From assembly GCA_030762935.1 (NCBI GenBank), contig CM060895.1, positions 29,192,501-29,256,500 on the forward strand: a stretch of DNA of 64,000 nucleotides, in the 5' to 3' direction. The position numbers were made by a program, and so were the translations under genes. Below the pieces are notes generated by a model. The model saw nothing but the letters and a program-made list of their open reading frames with translations. It had not been told where the DNA came from and ran no database searches. This stretch comes from Hymenopus coronatus. Its lineage: Eukaryota > Arthropoda > Insecta > Mantodea > Hymenopodidae. Below are positions 1-12,281 of this stretch, piece by piece. Position 1 is the first letter of the stretch. Each line of letters begins with the position of its first letter.

Positions 1-1207
1 TGCTGCCAGTACCAGGGTCTCATAATGGAGAATTTCTCCTTTGATTTGTGTGCTCTTTCAATAACAGAATGAATACCATCTGTTTTCATAAGTGTTTGAC
101 CTTTCAATATAATTGTGTGATTTATTTTGTAATATCCATATGCAGCAGCATATCATTATTATAGTTTGGTTCTGATTTATCAGACCAAATGGTTAGTTCC
201 TTTGTTTCCTTGCTTAAGTATTCATACACCCATTTGTATAATTCTGAAGCCATCTCTTTGCCCACTCTTCCAGCTTTTGTTACAGCTCACATAATGCTAT
301 AGGCAAAATTATCTTTAGTATGTATTATATTATCATTTGTAATAAATAACCCAAAATTCATTATCAGAGTTATTATTTGTAAATAAATGTATTAATAAAT
401 TATCCATAAATGTAATTCTTGATGTGATATACATCCTAGAGTTTGGACATAGAGTTTAATCTCAAAATAGGATCTATAGATTGCTATGTTATGTATGTAA
501 TTTCAGAAAGTGACTCCAAGTACAACCCATCATAATCAGTCATGTAATGAAACTGAAGTGTATCCAAATGTTATTTATAAAAGCAGATGGAATTGAAGAC
601 TGAGAAACTGTCTTTGAGAGCAATGTGAGGTCTGATAATGGAGAGTTATTTGATAATATGGAGGTTGTTTTTAAAGAAATGGCATGCAAAGGGAGAAAAA
701 AACCTGATGTAACAAGAATAATGGCAGGGGCAAAGTGATCAACTCTCATATTCATCAAATTTTTTCCCCTTATCTCTACTGATAAATTAGTCCACTTCTC
801 AATCCATAGTTTTGCTCTCATTTTTTTTAGTTTCTTCCCAATTCTTCTAGTTACATGCAAATAGTTGTCTTGCATTCCACATTAAGCATTCCTTTGTATT
901 TAAAAATCCTCTTTAACCTTTCAACTCCACTATCTGTATCTGGGCTCATGCATATCCTTCTCTCATCCACTTGTCACCTTTATGTAATAAATTCTCCCTA
1001 CACCATATTTCCTGTAGCTCCCTGTCTACCCTCAGTGACTTATCCAAATATTATATGACTTAAACAGTTGTTAATTATTGACTTGTTCTTAGCTTAACTA
1101 TGCCTCAAGGTTTTTAAAAGTGTATGTTTACATATTTGGCATTGCTTTACCTTTTCTCAAGTAATTTGTATAATGATAGAGAAAATATGACCAAAATAGT
1201 ATTACAA
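1..1207. other. AT-rich stretch, no gene recognised
   Basis: No coding similarity, RNA gene or clear repeat boundary is visible here. A 111-codon open frame on the minus strand (540-875) has no recognisable domain. Its composition matches the surrounding AT-rich DNA, so I do not call it a gene. It could be the remnant of an unrecognised transposon. Confidence 0.5.
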
Positions 1208-2208
1208 AAATCTGATGTGCTCCATTCGCATGACTTTCCCTACATCTCTGTAACAAATTATTGTTAAAAAGCCTATTCTTTTATCTAATTCATGATAATC
1301 AAGATAAAAGTTGGCAGAAACTGTCCTTATTGTTTTGTGTGTAAGTAGAAGGGAAAAAATCTAATGTGTTCCATTCACATGATCTTGCCTAGCTGTTTGG
1401 TAAACAAACGTTTTATTCAAAAGATTAATCTGTTATATACATCATACTAATCAAAATAAACATAATCAGAATCAGTTATATTACTAGCTACCTTGTAAGT
1501 AGAAGGGAAAAATAAAAAAATGCACAGGCTAAAGTGATAGTCTCATCCTTTGAAAACCGATTGCCATGTGAAAAAATTTAAGTTCCAATCTCTTTGCTTG
1601 CCGGAGTAAACAAACAGGAATCAAGAAGAAAGATGTCCTCCCATTTGAGAAAAGTTAAAGTGGCCACAATTGAAACCAATAATCTGGAATATCTTGAAAA
1701 TGGTTAACTCTACAAAAAGAATGTATATGACATAAACTGTGATTTTAATGAGATCTACAGTTTTTGTGTGGTAAGTTTTTTTGTATACCTTTTACAGTTT
1801 TTCAGTTATACAAAAATCATCCAAAATGTCTTCAGAGGCTATGCCCAGAAATTTCAAGATATATATTTCATTTCGCATAAAAATATATTAAACATTAAGT
1901 ATTTTAATCAAAATCATCAGAGGCATGTTTGAGAAAATCAAAATTTTCAAAAAATGTTCCATGTAAAGGGTAGTTTGGGGTGGGGAGATTGTCTTAAAAA
2001 TCTTTGAATTGCATCCTTGGAAGATACCAAGTTGGGTACTTAGCAGTCTTTTCGTTTTTGAGCTATTCTGTCCACAGACACACATATGAACCTTTTTCTA
2101 TAAATGCTTTTTTGGACTCAGGGACCTCAAAACATATACTTCCACTGAAATATTGAATTTTTAGGCACAATACAATACCTTCTCTATATACTATGTACAG
2201 AGGACATC
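1208..2208 (-). repeat. Family A interspersed repeat, copy 1
   Basis: This non-coding repeat recurs at least seven more times in the window. In this orientation it begins with a TCTGATGTGCTCCATTC-like end and finishes with an AATACCTTCTCTATATACTA-like end. Internal landmarks shared with other copies are CATGTAAAGGGTAGTTTGGG (1960-1979) and a short ACACACA stretch (2079-2085) where other copies carry a TG/CA microsatellite. The left terminal segment is partly duplicated: a second GATGTGTTCCATTCACATG-like end appears near 1365. No protein-coding capacity is visible. The class is unknown; a non-autonomous DNA transposon is one possibility. Confidence 0.7.
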
Positions 2209-3169
2209 TAGAGAAAGTAAAAATACTGTCTTTATTACTCAAACAACCTTCTTCTATTGATTATAAATAAAAAATCTGTTACAAGTAATCATTGTTATTC
2301 AATGCTTTCACAAGAATTCTGCTGTACAGTTTTCTTTCCATGCATGCTCTGAATTTACCATCGAAACGGGCTCTAAAGCTACAAACTGTGCATTCTCAGT
2401 CAAAAAATATGGGGCCTTGTTCTCTACTTTTTATACTTGATGATGTGGCAAGAAACTTCCAGAAGCATTTGCATGTGCAAACCACTGCAGGTGTCACAAA
2501 CTCATACAGGTGCAACAATTGAAGCTACAATGCTAAGGAACTCAGCAATGGCATATGCAGGTGTAACAATATACAGCAATAATCAGCTATGACTTCCAAA
2601 CCAAGTTGCTTACATACATGCAGCAGTAACGGCTGCAATGCATAGTCACACTTATCATTTGTGTGCATTGACAACAACCTGTATTCACAGCTGCCAATTA
2701 GTTAAAAAAGCTATGATCTACTTCAGAGCACATGGATTTAAAGTCTTTATGAAATGAAATTATTTATTACTCAACAAATAACTATTGGTTACTCCAAAAT
2801 TAACTAAAAGAGTGCTCTTTATTCTGATGTTTTCACAGCAATTCTGCATTGCAATTTTTTCTTGTCACATCAATGTATCACATGCAGTTCTTGTCTTGTT
2901 GCTTCAATACAACTGCTACTGCTGTGAACTTACAGTCAAAAACTGACTCACCTGGCTTACAGCTGTTTTTTATAGTTGTCAATGGCTCAACAAAAATTTC
3001 CAGAAAATGAACATTCTTGCAATATCCAGTGTGCCCAAGTATCACATACCCAAGTTTTCAGATAGTGCTGCCCTCTTACATATGCTAATTTCTGGAACAC
3101 CTACAGCTATGGGTGTCACTACTTAAAGGAAGCCGGATAAACATGTACAAGCATGCTATATGTTTGAAA
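2209..3169. other. Non-coding stretch with a diverged direct repeat
   Basis: No gene is recognised. Two diverged direct repeats of about 50 bp lie near 2290-2340 and 2818-2870, both containing TTTTCACA/TTTCACA followed by AATTCTGC. This suggests an old duplicated or repeated element that I cannot classify. Confidence 0.35.
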
Positions 3170-4277
3170 CCCCCCAGGGGCCTACTACGGTAGGTATGGG
3201 TTTGGCACACCCAGGGTCCCGAGCCAACTTTAACTCCCTCGGTGGGCAACCTCTGAGTTGTGCGTGAGTCACTAGACAAAATGCCCACCCACATGTAGGC
3301 CGTATGTGGAGACTCGTGTCGGTGGAAAGGAATATCCTGGTTGGTTGAGGGTTCCGTATTTGAGCCTGGGCCTTCTGTCTTTTCAGCGACTAGGGAGGAT
3401 ACGCAAATTAATACACCACTTTGGTTTCTGCTTCACCTAAACGGGAGGCTAGGGACTAGCCCATCCCTAGTGAATCGGCTAGGTCTAGGTATTATACCGA
3501 ACTCCTGGGTGAGTGGGACGGCAAGCATGCTATATCCCCTGTGTAGCCCTGTCATCCCAGTGGGGTGACTCCTTGTTGGACACCGTAGTGAGTGGGCAAT
3601 ACCAGGGGAAGAAAATTAAAATTTATTTTCATGGCAAAATCCATTAAATATTGTACTGAGTTCAGAAAAGAAGTAGTCGAGTGTAGTGGTCCTCGCTACT
3701 TAATTGTTAATAGAACAGAGAAATGAAGAAAGTTCTCTAGTGTAAGCCCTTTTGTTATTCAAAAGAGTCTTGATAACATTGCTGGTCTTGTAAAATCTTG
3801 TATAAGAGCTTGTAATGGCACGCTCCTGGTAGAAGCAGAATCAGCATCCCAGGCTGCAAAGATACTAAAGGCAAAAATGTTAGCTAGCTATCCAGTAAAG
3901 GTCAATGCACACAAAAGCATGAATTCCTCACGCGGTGTGGTAAACACCCGTTCACTGGACGGTTTGACCTGTGAGGAAATTCAAGAACATCTTGCTCCCC
4001 AAGGCGTAACATCTGTGTATCGTGTTCAAAGATAAGTAAATGGAGAATTCGTGTCTACCCGTACCCTGTTTATTACCTTTGATCGGGTAGATCTCCTACA
4101 AAGGATAATGTCAGGGTATGAATCCATTGAGGTAAGACCGTATATACCGAACCCGCTCAGATGTTATAAATTTCAGCTCTATGGCCACACCAGTGAATTC
4201 TGCAACGGCGAGTCTACCTGTGTGAACTGTGGCAAAATCTCGCATGACGGAGAATGCACGTCAGCTCCAACGTGCGT
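3170..4277 (+). mobile_element. I-group LINE, copy A (5' UTR plus broken ORF1)
   Basis: The element opens with a run of six C followed by AGGGGCCTACTACGGTAGG, the same 5' start seen in copies B, D and E. About 460 bp of 5' UTR lead to ORF1 (ATG at 3631). The frame carries an early stop after residues NRTEK (about 3724) and another stop near 4034. Gag-like sequence runs on as far as the CCHC zinc-knuckle region. Homology ends at 4277, where the 5' start of copy B follows immediately. The rest of ORF1 and all of ORF2 are absent, so this is a 3'-truncated, dead copy. Confidence 0.85.
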
Positions 4278-4742
4278 CCCCCCAGGGGTCTACTACGGTA
4301 GGTGCGGGTTTGGCGTACCCGGGATACCGAGCCAACCTCAACTCCCTCAGTGGGCAACCTCTGAGTGGTGAGAGAGTCACTAGGTCAAAATGCCAACCCA
4401 CGTGTAGGCCGTGCGTGGATACCCGGGTCGGTGGAAAGGAATATCCTGGTTGGTTGAGGGTTGCATATCTGAGCCTGGGCCTTCTGTTTTTTCAGTGACT
4501 AGGGAGGGTACGCAACTTAATACACCACTTTGGTTTCTGCTTCATTTAAACGGGAGGAGGCTAGGGACTAGCCCACCCCTAGTCAATCGGCCAGGACTAG
4601 GTATTATACCGAACTCCAGGGTGAGTGGGACGGCGAGCCTGCTATATCCCCTGTGTAGCCCTGTCATCCCAGTGGGGTGACCCCTTGTTGGGCTCCGTGG
4701 TGGGTGGGGAGCACCGGGGGATGAAAAATAAAATTTACTTTC

Positions 4743-6150
4743 ATGGCAAAATCAAAAAAATCCATTAAATATGGTACTGAGTTCGGAAAAGAAGTAGTCG
4801 AGTGTTGTGGTCCTCGATACTTAATTGTTAATAGAACAGAGGAAGGAAGAAAGTTCTCTAGCGTAAGCCCTTTTGTTATTCAAAAGGGTCTTGATAATAT
4901 TGCTGGTCCTGTAAAATCATGTATAAGAGCTCGTAATGGCACCCTCGTGGTAGAACCACAATCAGCATCTCAGGCTGCAAAAATACTAAAGACCAAAATG
5001 TTAGCTAGCTATGCAGTAAAGGTCGATGTACACAAAAGCTTGAATTCTTCACGCGGTGTGGTAAACACGCGCATTGGACGGTTTGAGCTGTGAGGAAATT
5101 CAAGAAAATCTTGCTCCCCAAGGCGTAACATCTGTGTATCGTGTTCAAAGAAAAGTAAATGGCGAATTTGTGCCTACCCGTACCCTGTTTATTACCTTTG
5201 ATCGGGTAGATCTCCCACAAAGTATAATGGCAGGGTATGAATCCATTGAGGTAAGACCGTATATACCGAACCCGCTCAGATGTTATGTCAGCGCTTTGGC
5301 CACACCAGTGAATTCTGCAAAGGCGAGTCTACCTGTATGAACTGTGGCAATATCCTGCATGACGGAGAATGCACGTCAGCTCCAACGTGTGTTAAATGTA
5401 ACGGTGAACATCCATCAAGTTCCCGTAGCTGTCCCCGTTTTGCAGAGGAAAAGACGGTCCAGGAGATACGGGTTAAAGAGAAGGTGTCCTTCTTGAAAGC
5501 CGGGAACTCTTGCGAATCCGCCAACCCTCTGCCCCGAAGTATGTTACCTGTAGCTCAGTTGTAGCTAAATCGGTAAAAGGTCGGGAAATCGCAACTCAAA
5601 CCTGCGATATAAACGGGGTCACGATTGCAGAAAAGATTTTCACAGCGAGCTCACTTCCTAGGGCTTCGACTTCAACATCTAAGTTAGTAGCAACATCACC
5701 TACATCTGAAAATGTAAAAAGCGTTAAAATTTAATCGCCGCCAAAGCAATCGACCTCGACCAACAAGTCTGGAAAGCTAATAATATATAAAGAACCAGAA
5801 AGAAAGTTCAAGAACATCTATGAGAGAACTGACTTCCTCAAGAAAAGCGTAAAGTCTACTCCCAAAGCAACAAAGGGAAACAAGAGTTCACGGAGGTCCT
5901 CTTCTGAGGATTAGTCTGGGAAGGACTCAGGTCGCGTCTATCATCTTCGCCGGTCTCTATTTCCAATCGGCTCGAGGTACTCGAACCGAAATTATCAATT
6001 ACGAAAGGGTCCTCCCAAGTGGAGGAGATGGAAGAAGGTGATACTGTCCTCACTGCCGGAAGGACAGTGACAAACAGCAGGACCATCCTCCCGTAGAAGG
6101 TGTCTCCCCGACACCTAAAAAAAATAAACTCAACCGACCTCCGCAGACTT
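4743..6150 (+). pseudogene. LINE copy B ORF1, gag-like nucleic acid-binding protein (broken)
   Basis: ORF1 of this family encodes an RNA-binding gag-like protein that would coat the element RNA. The frame starts at MAKSKKSIKYGTEFGKEVVE; this ATG is conserved in copies A, C and E. An N-terminal region with RTLFITFDRVDLP is followed by zinc knuckles of the type CYKCQRFGHTSEFC, then CVNCGKISHDGEC and CVKCNGEHPSSSRSC, and a basic Ser/Thr-rich tail. In copy B the frame shifts near 5085 (TRIGRFEL then stop), near 5283 inside the first knuckle, and again near 5500. A stop also falls at 5732. Four frames are therefore needed to read it, and the copy cannot make a working protein. Confidence 0.82.
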
Positions 6151-6197
6151 CAAGATAGAAACAACCACCATGTACAGCATATCCCATTATAAAGAAC

Positions 6198-9062
6198 ATG
6201 GCTATTCTACAATGGAACTTACGTGGAATAAGAGCACATCGACCTGAGCTTGAACTGTTGCTTAACCAGAACGATCCTTTGGTCGTAAGTTTGCAAGAGA
6301 CTAAGCTCCATCCACAAGACAGCTTCAAAATCAAACGGTACACCCCTGTAAGGTGTGATCTATCATCGGAAGAGGGTGTACCTGCACACGGAGGCACTAT
6401 GATGCTCATCAGAGATGATATATTCGCTCAATCTGTATCATTACGCTCCGACATCCAGTCAGTAGCTGTAAGGATTAAACTGTCACATACCAGACTCACC
6501 ATAACCTTCCTCCGAATGACGACCTCTCGATCACTGATTTAGGGGAGCTAGTTTCTCAGCTACCAACACCTTTTCTTTTGGTAGGTGATGTAAATGCCCA
6601 CCATCCACTTTGGGGCTCATCTCGGGCTTGTACGAGAGGTAAGTTAATTGCTGATTTGTTGCATAATTACAACCTAATTCTCCTGAACACCGGAGAAACT
6701 ACATTTCTTTCTGATGCTTTCAACAGTTTTTCACACTTGGATTTAATAGTTTGTTCACCACCATTAGCATCTTCCTTACAGTGGAATATCATCTCTGATC
6801 TACATTCTACTGACCACTTTCCATGTCTTATCAGTCTCTTGCCACAAGATACATGTTCCACACGTTTACCTAGATGGCGCATCGATAAAGCCAACTGGAA
6901 CCTTTACTCCCGATTGGCTGTCTTTTATTACAACGAGCACGACTCTGTGAATGTCTTAGTGGAGCACCTGACGAAAAATATTCTTGATGCTGCCGAGCAG
7001 TTCATTCCACGGTCGACGACCCAAACCAGTCGTCGATTTCCGGTACCTTGGTGGACTGATGAATGCCGGAATGCCATTCGTGCTCTCAGGATTTTCCAAC
7101 CACGCCCAACACTGGATAACCTGACTGAGTATAAAAAGATGTGTGCCAAATCTAAGCAGGTAGTTAAGGATAGCAAAAAGACATGGAGCAAGTGTGTAGC
7201 GTCATTCAATCGACATACACCTTCCTCTATTGTATGGGATAAGTTAAGACGCGTGGACGGAAAAATGACTCATACGCCAATCGCCGGTCTTAAAACAGCT
7301 GTAGGAGATGTTAATAAGCTTGACGTGGCCAACACTTTTGACAGTGCTTTCGCTGAAGTGTCTAGCTCAAAGAATTATTGCCTGATTTTCTTTCCGTTAA
7401 GGCTCAGGGGGAATCGCAAGGTTTCAACTTTCGTTCTAAAAATTTTGAAGATTACAATCGACTCTTCACCATGAGGGAGTTAGACCATTCACTATCATCT
7501 TGGCGAAACTCTGCACCAGGTCCTGATGGAATACATGTCCAAATGTTGCAACATCTCTCGCCTGAAGGTAAGGCCTTCCTTTTCGAGGTCTATAATCGTG
7601 TTTGGGTTGACGCTTCTTTTCCAGAAAAGTGGCGAGTGGCCACCATCGTGCCTATTTTGAAGGCTGGAAAGGACCGTTTTCTTCCATCCAGCTACCGTCC
7701 AATTTCCCTCACCAGTTACGTTTGCAAGGTGATGGAACGCATGATCAATGGACGGTTGATATGGTGGCTGGAAACTCACAACCTACTAACCAACACCCAG
7801 TGCGGTTTTCGACGACGTCGTTCAGCAGCTGACCACCTTGTCTCGATTTCGACGCAGATAATGAATGGATTCATGAAGAACTGTCAAACCGTTGGCGTGT
7901 CCTTTGACCTTGAAAAGGCTTATGATACGTATTGGCGGGCAGGAATAATACGTTTCCTACACAACTGGAACATACGTGGACGCCTTCCGTTATTCATTCA
8001 GGAGTTTATGAGGGACCGCGTTTTCCGAGTAAGGGTCAGCTCGGTTTTATCAATTATTTTTGTTCAAGAGAACGGAGTACCATGGGGATCGGTACTAAGC
8101 ATCAATCTGTTTGTTATATCAATTAATTATATCTCGAAATGTATTCTACCAGGAGTATCGTCCTGCTTATTCGTAGACGACTTTGCCATCTATTGTACTT
8201 CTCAGCGCACACCTTTTTTGGAACGCCGTCTGCAGCGGTGTTTAGACAACCTCTCAGATTGGAGCTCTAAAAATGGCTTTCGCTTATCTGCTGAGAAATC
8301 ACTCTGCGTGAGCTTCTGGCGCCGCAGAGGCGATTACTACCCTCGCTGCGGTTTGGAGCAGCTTTACTACCATCCGCGGATGAGACGAGAATCCTTGGGT
8401 TGATATTCGACAGAAAACTGTGTTGGTCACCACATATAGCACAGCTGAAAGCGCGCTATAACCATTCTCTGAATATGCTACGGATACTGAGTAGCACATC
8501 TTGGGGAGCGGATAGGACAGTCTTGCTGCGACTTTATCGCGCACTGATCCGAGCCAAGTTAGATTACGGATGCATAGTTTATTCTTCGGCAAGACCATCT
8601 GTGCTTAGAGGATTAGACACTGTCCATAATCAGGGTATACGTGTGCCTGTGGAGCTTTTCCATCCAGTCCATTAGCCAGCCTTTATGCTGAATCGGCAGA
8701 ACCCCCTTTGCAGTGTAGACGCGATATTCTGTTAACAAATTATGACTGTGGGCTAAAGTGCATGCCTTCGCATCTAACGTTCACTCCTTTTTTGAACACC
8801 GAGCAGGACGAACGTTATCGAAATATCTCAATTAGTCCACGGCCCCCAGGTGTTCGCTTCCGAATGCTTCTTCATAAGCACGATATCGTAATGCCTAGAA
8901 AGTTTCCCAAGGGGGAAAGGGTGCATCCACCTTGGTTACCTACAACATCCCATGTAAACCTCGGAATGACGGCATACCGAAAGTCTACAATGCCTTTTTC
9001 TACTATCCGTAGATGTTTTTTAGAATTTTTGTCAAGCTACAATGACCGAACTTGTATATACA
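6198..9062 (+). pseudogene. LINE copy B ORF2, endonuclease-reverse transcriptase (broken)
   Basis: ORF2 is the replication enzyme of the element. Domains in order: an APE-type endonuclease beginning MAILQWNLRG (6198) with VSLQETKL, GDVNAHHPLWGS and TDHFP motifs; a reverse transcriptase (about 7440-8300) with SAPGPDG, SYRPISLTS, SFDLEKAYD and the catalytic FVDDFAIY (8170-8193); then a thumb region with LIFDRKLCWSPHIAQLKARY. A small deletion and frameshift occur near 6500, where TICNIYLPPND (kept in copy E) is lost. Further frameshifts lie near 7370 and 8400 and after 8640. It ends at the first residues of RNase H. This is a defective copy, although its polymerase motif is intact. Confidence 0.85.
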
Positions 9063-9220
9063 CATCACATTTTGGTTTACCAGAAGACATGAGAGTCAGT
9101 TGAGAAATTCAATGCTGTGCCGGCATGTTGCCATGGTAGCTCAGTGGAAGAGCAACCAGCTAAGGACCAGTTCAAATCCTGGCCATGGTAACACATTTTT
9201 CAGTCTGTCTCTACCTGTAA
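9063..9220 (+). repeat. tRNA-derived SINE-like repeat, copy 1
   Basis: A related segment recurs at about 53736-53890. The core (9130-9190) is tRNA-like. GCCATGG at the start pairs with CCATGGT at the end, an A box TAGCTCAGTGG follows the first stem strand, and AGTTCAAATCC matches a B box. The two copies also share about 60 bp upstream (GGTTTACCAGAAGACATG-like) and a downstream TTTTTCAGTCTG. About 10 nt of the anticodon/variable region are missing, so it is not a functional tRNA gene. It sits exactly where LINE copy B loses homology. Confidence 0.6.
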
Positions 9221-9630
9221 ATGTTTTAGTTTTGAAGATGCTGATGCATTTTGCACAGAAACTGAAGACTGTTAACCTCAAATGGCTGAATTTTACTATC
9301 ACTGTATTACTCAGATCGTTTAGGAATGTGCTTGGTGGTGAAGGGCATTGCTTACATGTTGTGACCATTCATCAAAAGGGAAGGGAGGCAGACTACATAC
9401 CACAAAAATCAATACACCATTGCGGACAAAACAGGAGTTTTGAGTTACTTAACTCTGTAGTGAAGATTCAAATTCTTTAGTAATCTTGTTTACTGTTTTA
9501 TCACTTTTTTCTTTCACAGTAGCTGTTCTTGCCACTGTTCTTTACAAAGGAAGAACTAGACTGTTTTGTTTTTCTTTAGTGCAGAACTTTTAAGATATTA
9601 TGAACTTTCTTCCTGCTTTGCAAATTTATA

Positions 9631-10619
9631 CGAGGGACTGTTAATAACTAATGCCTCCTTCTTTTTTTCTCTTTTAATTTGTAAGAGAATTAAACTTTGA
9701 TTACACAGCATGAAAGCCACAACATTGGGCATTAAATTGTAACTTTTTAATGTAATCCCTGTCCTTTTCCACTGTTTTGGTCCACTTTTTAACAAGGGCA
9801 TGTATTCCAGTGTGGTAAAATACAGTCTTGCTTCTGAAGCCATTGACGCACAGATGTTTTCATGGCCTCTGCATCTTCAAAGTGAATCCCACGATGAGCT
9901 TCCTTTAGCGGCCCAAACAGATGGTAGTCTGATGGTGCTAGGTTAGGGCTGTATGGGGGGTGAGGCAAGACTTTCCAACCAATTTTCACAATCATTTTCA
10001 GTGATGTGAGGTTTTGCATTGTGCAAATTAAAGTGCTGCAAGAGTTCGGCAGCTATTGTTCTTCTTGTCTCCTTATTCTCGTCAGTTAACATTCTTGGTA
10101 CCCACCATGAACAAAATTTTGAGTACCCCAGTTGTTGAATAATTGTCATTACACTGCCTTTACTGAGGGATATAATGCAACACAATTCATCCGTTGTTAC
10201 CCAGCTTTCAGTATCAATGATCTCATCCACTCGCTCAATGTTGCGTGGAGTCACTGCAGCCACCAGTCTACTGCTCCTATTTTCATCAACCAATGTGTTG
10301 GCCCTTCTGCTTCATTACAGCGATGGATCCATCTTCCATTGTTGCATCACGATATACATTTATCATCCTTTCATAAATGCGAATGAGCATTTCACCTTCC
10401 GCATGCAGGAATTCAATTACGGAACGCTGTCTAATATGCACATCAATTTCAGCCATTTTGCAAAAGGTAGCAGTGCTGCCACCTGTTGACTTAGATAATT
10501 GCTACTGTAGTGGATTAGAGAAGAAGGTTTTAGGAATTGCGCCAAATTCAAATTGCTTACATCGCTAACTTAGTTAAAGGGATAAAATTTATAAGGCATT
10601 AGCTATTGACTGACTGTTG
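9631..10619 (-). mobile_element. Mariner element, internally deleted
   Basis: A roughly 1-kb mariner-family DNA transposon. The left end CGAGGGACTGTTAATAACTA and the reverse complement of the right end share the TAATAACTAATGCC-type terminal repeat. Both ends abut TA (9629-9630 and 10620-10621), the expected mariner target site. It encodes a damaged minus-strand transposase. Full mariners are about 1.3 kb, so several hundred bp of the centre are gone. The right terminal repeat is diverged, so its exact end is approximate. Confidence 0.72.
9690..10456 (-). pseudogene. Mariner transposase, deletion derivative
   Basis: Reading on the minus strand from the ATG at 10456, the N-terminal region MAEIDVHIRQRSVIEFLHAE is typical of mariner DNA-binding domains. 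After a frame change the segment TPRNIERVDEIIDTESWVTT leads through ELCCIISLSKGSVMTIIQQLG and VPRMLTDENKETRRTIAAEL. It then jumps from LLQHFN directly to LHNAKPH. The part containing the first catalytic Asp is deleted and the second (normally LHDNAxPH) is lost at the junction. The third region, YSPNLAPSDYHLFGPLKEA, is recognisable and keeps the APSD aspartate. It is catalytically dead, with frameshifts near 10290 and 10000. Confidence 0.8.
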
Positions 10620-10621
10620 TA

Positions 10622-12281
10622 ACATCCCATAGTGACTTTTTTGTGGTATCCTGTGCTAAAAACTATTAATTGGACACCCACTATGTAATATATTCTGTAA
10701 CACTACATGGTATTATGTTGCTGACTTTTCAGATAACAACTAGACTGACAATTTGAATTGAATTGAATTTATTTCTATTTAATAATACAATAACTTCTGT
10801 AATACTATTTTACAATCTTGACCATACAAAGAAAATACAGTAATACTAAATACTAGTTAGTGACTTCTCACAAGTTGCTGTGTAACCAAGTGGCTTGAGT
10901 AGACTAACAACTTAATGTGCAGCTTGCAGCCATTACTCACAATATTTGTAATTCCTCCTATGGCTACAGATAAACAAATGCCTAAGTGGTGTACCTAGAG
11001 CCTGTACACTCCCTATCAGGTACAAGTCACATCTTTCTCAGAACACATTTCACACAGTAGGTTTCAACAGAGTTTATTCTTTGCTAGCAGATATGATCCC
11101 TGTAGACATTTCTTTAGGAACTTAAATATTTAATCATAAACTTTAGGCATATCTAACTACAGTTGCTTTTGTTATTTGTTTATCTGCAAACGCTTTGAAA
11201 CTCCCAAATTTGATAATTCCACTTCCAATTTCTCCAGAAACTGCTTTAGGCACCATTCATGCAGCCATAAGGAAACTGTGTTAATCTCACAACAGATAAC
11301 ATGCGGCCAAGGATTTTGGCAATAAGACATCTTATAGTAAGTCAGAGAAGCAACCAATTGTTTTATTGTAAATTATATTCCTTCTCTGCATTATATTCCT
11401 TTATTTAAGAGAATTATAGTTATAATGTATTGTATAAATTTGGCAAGTGTTTCAGATTCTTTACCCAAGGTAAAGTTATTGAAAGAAGGTGTATATAGCT
11501 TATTTCATGAATAATTTTGCTATATATGGTGATATTCCTCTGATTCCTGATTGGTTTTATACTGCTTTCACAGCCTCCTTAATGGACACAATTTGAATAG
11601 CTGTATTCAATAAGGTGAGATGAAATGGGCTGGTCATTCATTCAGAATGAATATCACAAGCTTGCTTTCCAGCAATTGCAGACAAATGTACTTGTGGTAT
11701 AGGATAGAAAAGGCACACAAAATAACCAGTGTTACAAAACATATGAATGATATTAGACTTACATTTGATTGCAGGATTTTTTTGTTATTATTAAAACAAA
11801 CAATACTACTAAATACATTTAAGAGTTTAGTATTTTTACACTGAAAAATAGATAAGACTATTTGTATTTAATGGCATAGTAGCCATTGTTAGCATTGTTA
11901 ATATTGTTTCAAAATAGTCTAAATCATCAATTAAATATCTTCATGGGCAACATGCAATACAACAAAAAAAAAGGATAATGCAACTTTATTATATTGATTT
12001 CTCAAATGTTGAGAACATTTGCATTTTTTTTTTAAGATAGGTAAATACGGAATGTTAATTGCCCTAAAATGGCTCTACTCACTGGTTTTACTCTTTTTCC
12101 TGCAGTCCAAATTTCTAAACTGTATACACTAGCGTGCTGTACCTATTCACATGATCTATTTGACAACTTTTCACAAATTGTTCCTCTTTCCAACTAAAAA
12201 TTTCAAATCTTTATGTTACAGTACTTTGAGCAGAAAGTGAATGTCCACTTTGTGGATGGGGGCCATTTCTCAACCCTGGTT
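10622..12281. other. Non-coding stretch between transposons
   Basis: I recognise no gene here. A short TTGAATTGAATTGAATTTAT-like run (10755-10774) resembles the simple tails left by some retrotransposons. The rest is AT-rich with no matching partner in the window. Short open frames such as 11620-11844 (+) and 11172-11357 (-) show no domain. Confidence 0.4.

Larger units (their letters stand above)
4278..9062 (+). mobile_element. I-group LINE, copy B (near full length, 3' end missing)
   Basis: This is the longest uninterrupted copy of the dominant family. It contains the structured 5' UTR (4278-4742), ORF1 (from 4743) and ORF2 (from 6198) with endonuclease, reverse transcriptase and the very start of RNase H (residues CIYT near 9052-9063). 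Homology to copies E and F stops there and a tRNA-derived SINE-like sequence begins. The rest of RNase H, the 3' UTR and the (ATC)n tail are missing. Several frameshifts make it non-autonomous. The I-group assignment rests on gag knuckles plus RNase H and has not been tested by phylogeny. Confidence 0.88.

Noticed and set aside
540..875. 111-codon minus-strand open frame
   Set aside because: No recognisable motif, AT-driven composition, no neighbouring exon signals.
4278..4480. HDV-like self-cleaving ribozyme at the LINE 5' end
   Set aside because: I could find hairpins, including a UACG loop, and a GGGCAAC segment, but could not build the double-pseudoknot by hand. Kept only as a structural finding.
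9130..9190. Candidate tRNA gene
   Set aside because: A and B boxes and acceptor pairing exist, but about 10 nt of the anticodon/variable region are missing. The sequence recurs with shared flanks at 53.7 kb, so it is a SINE-like repeat.
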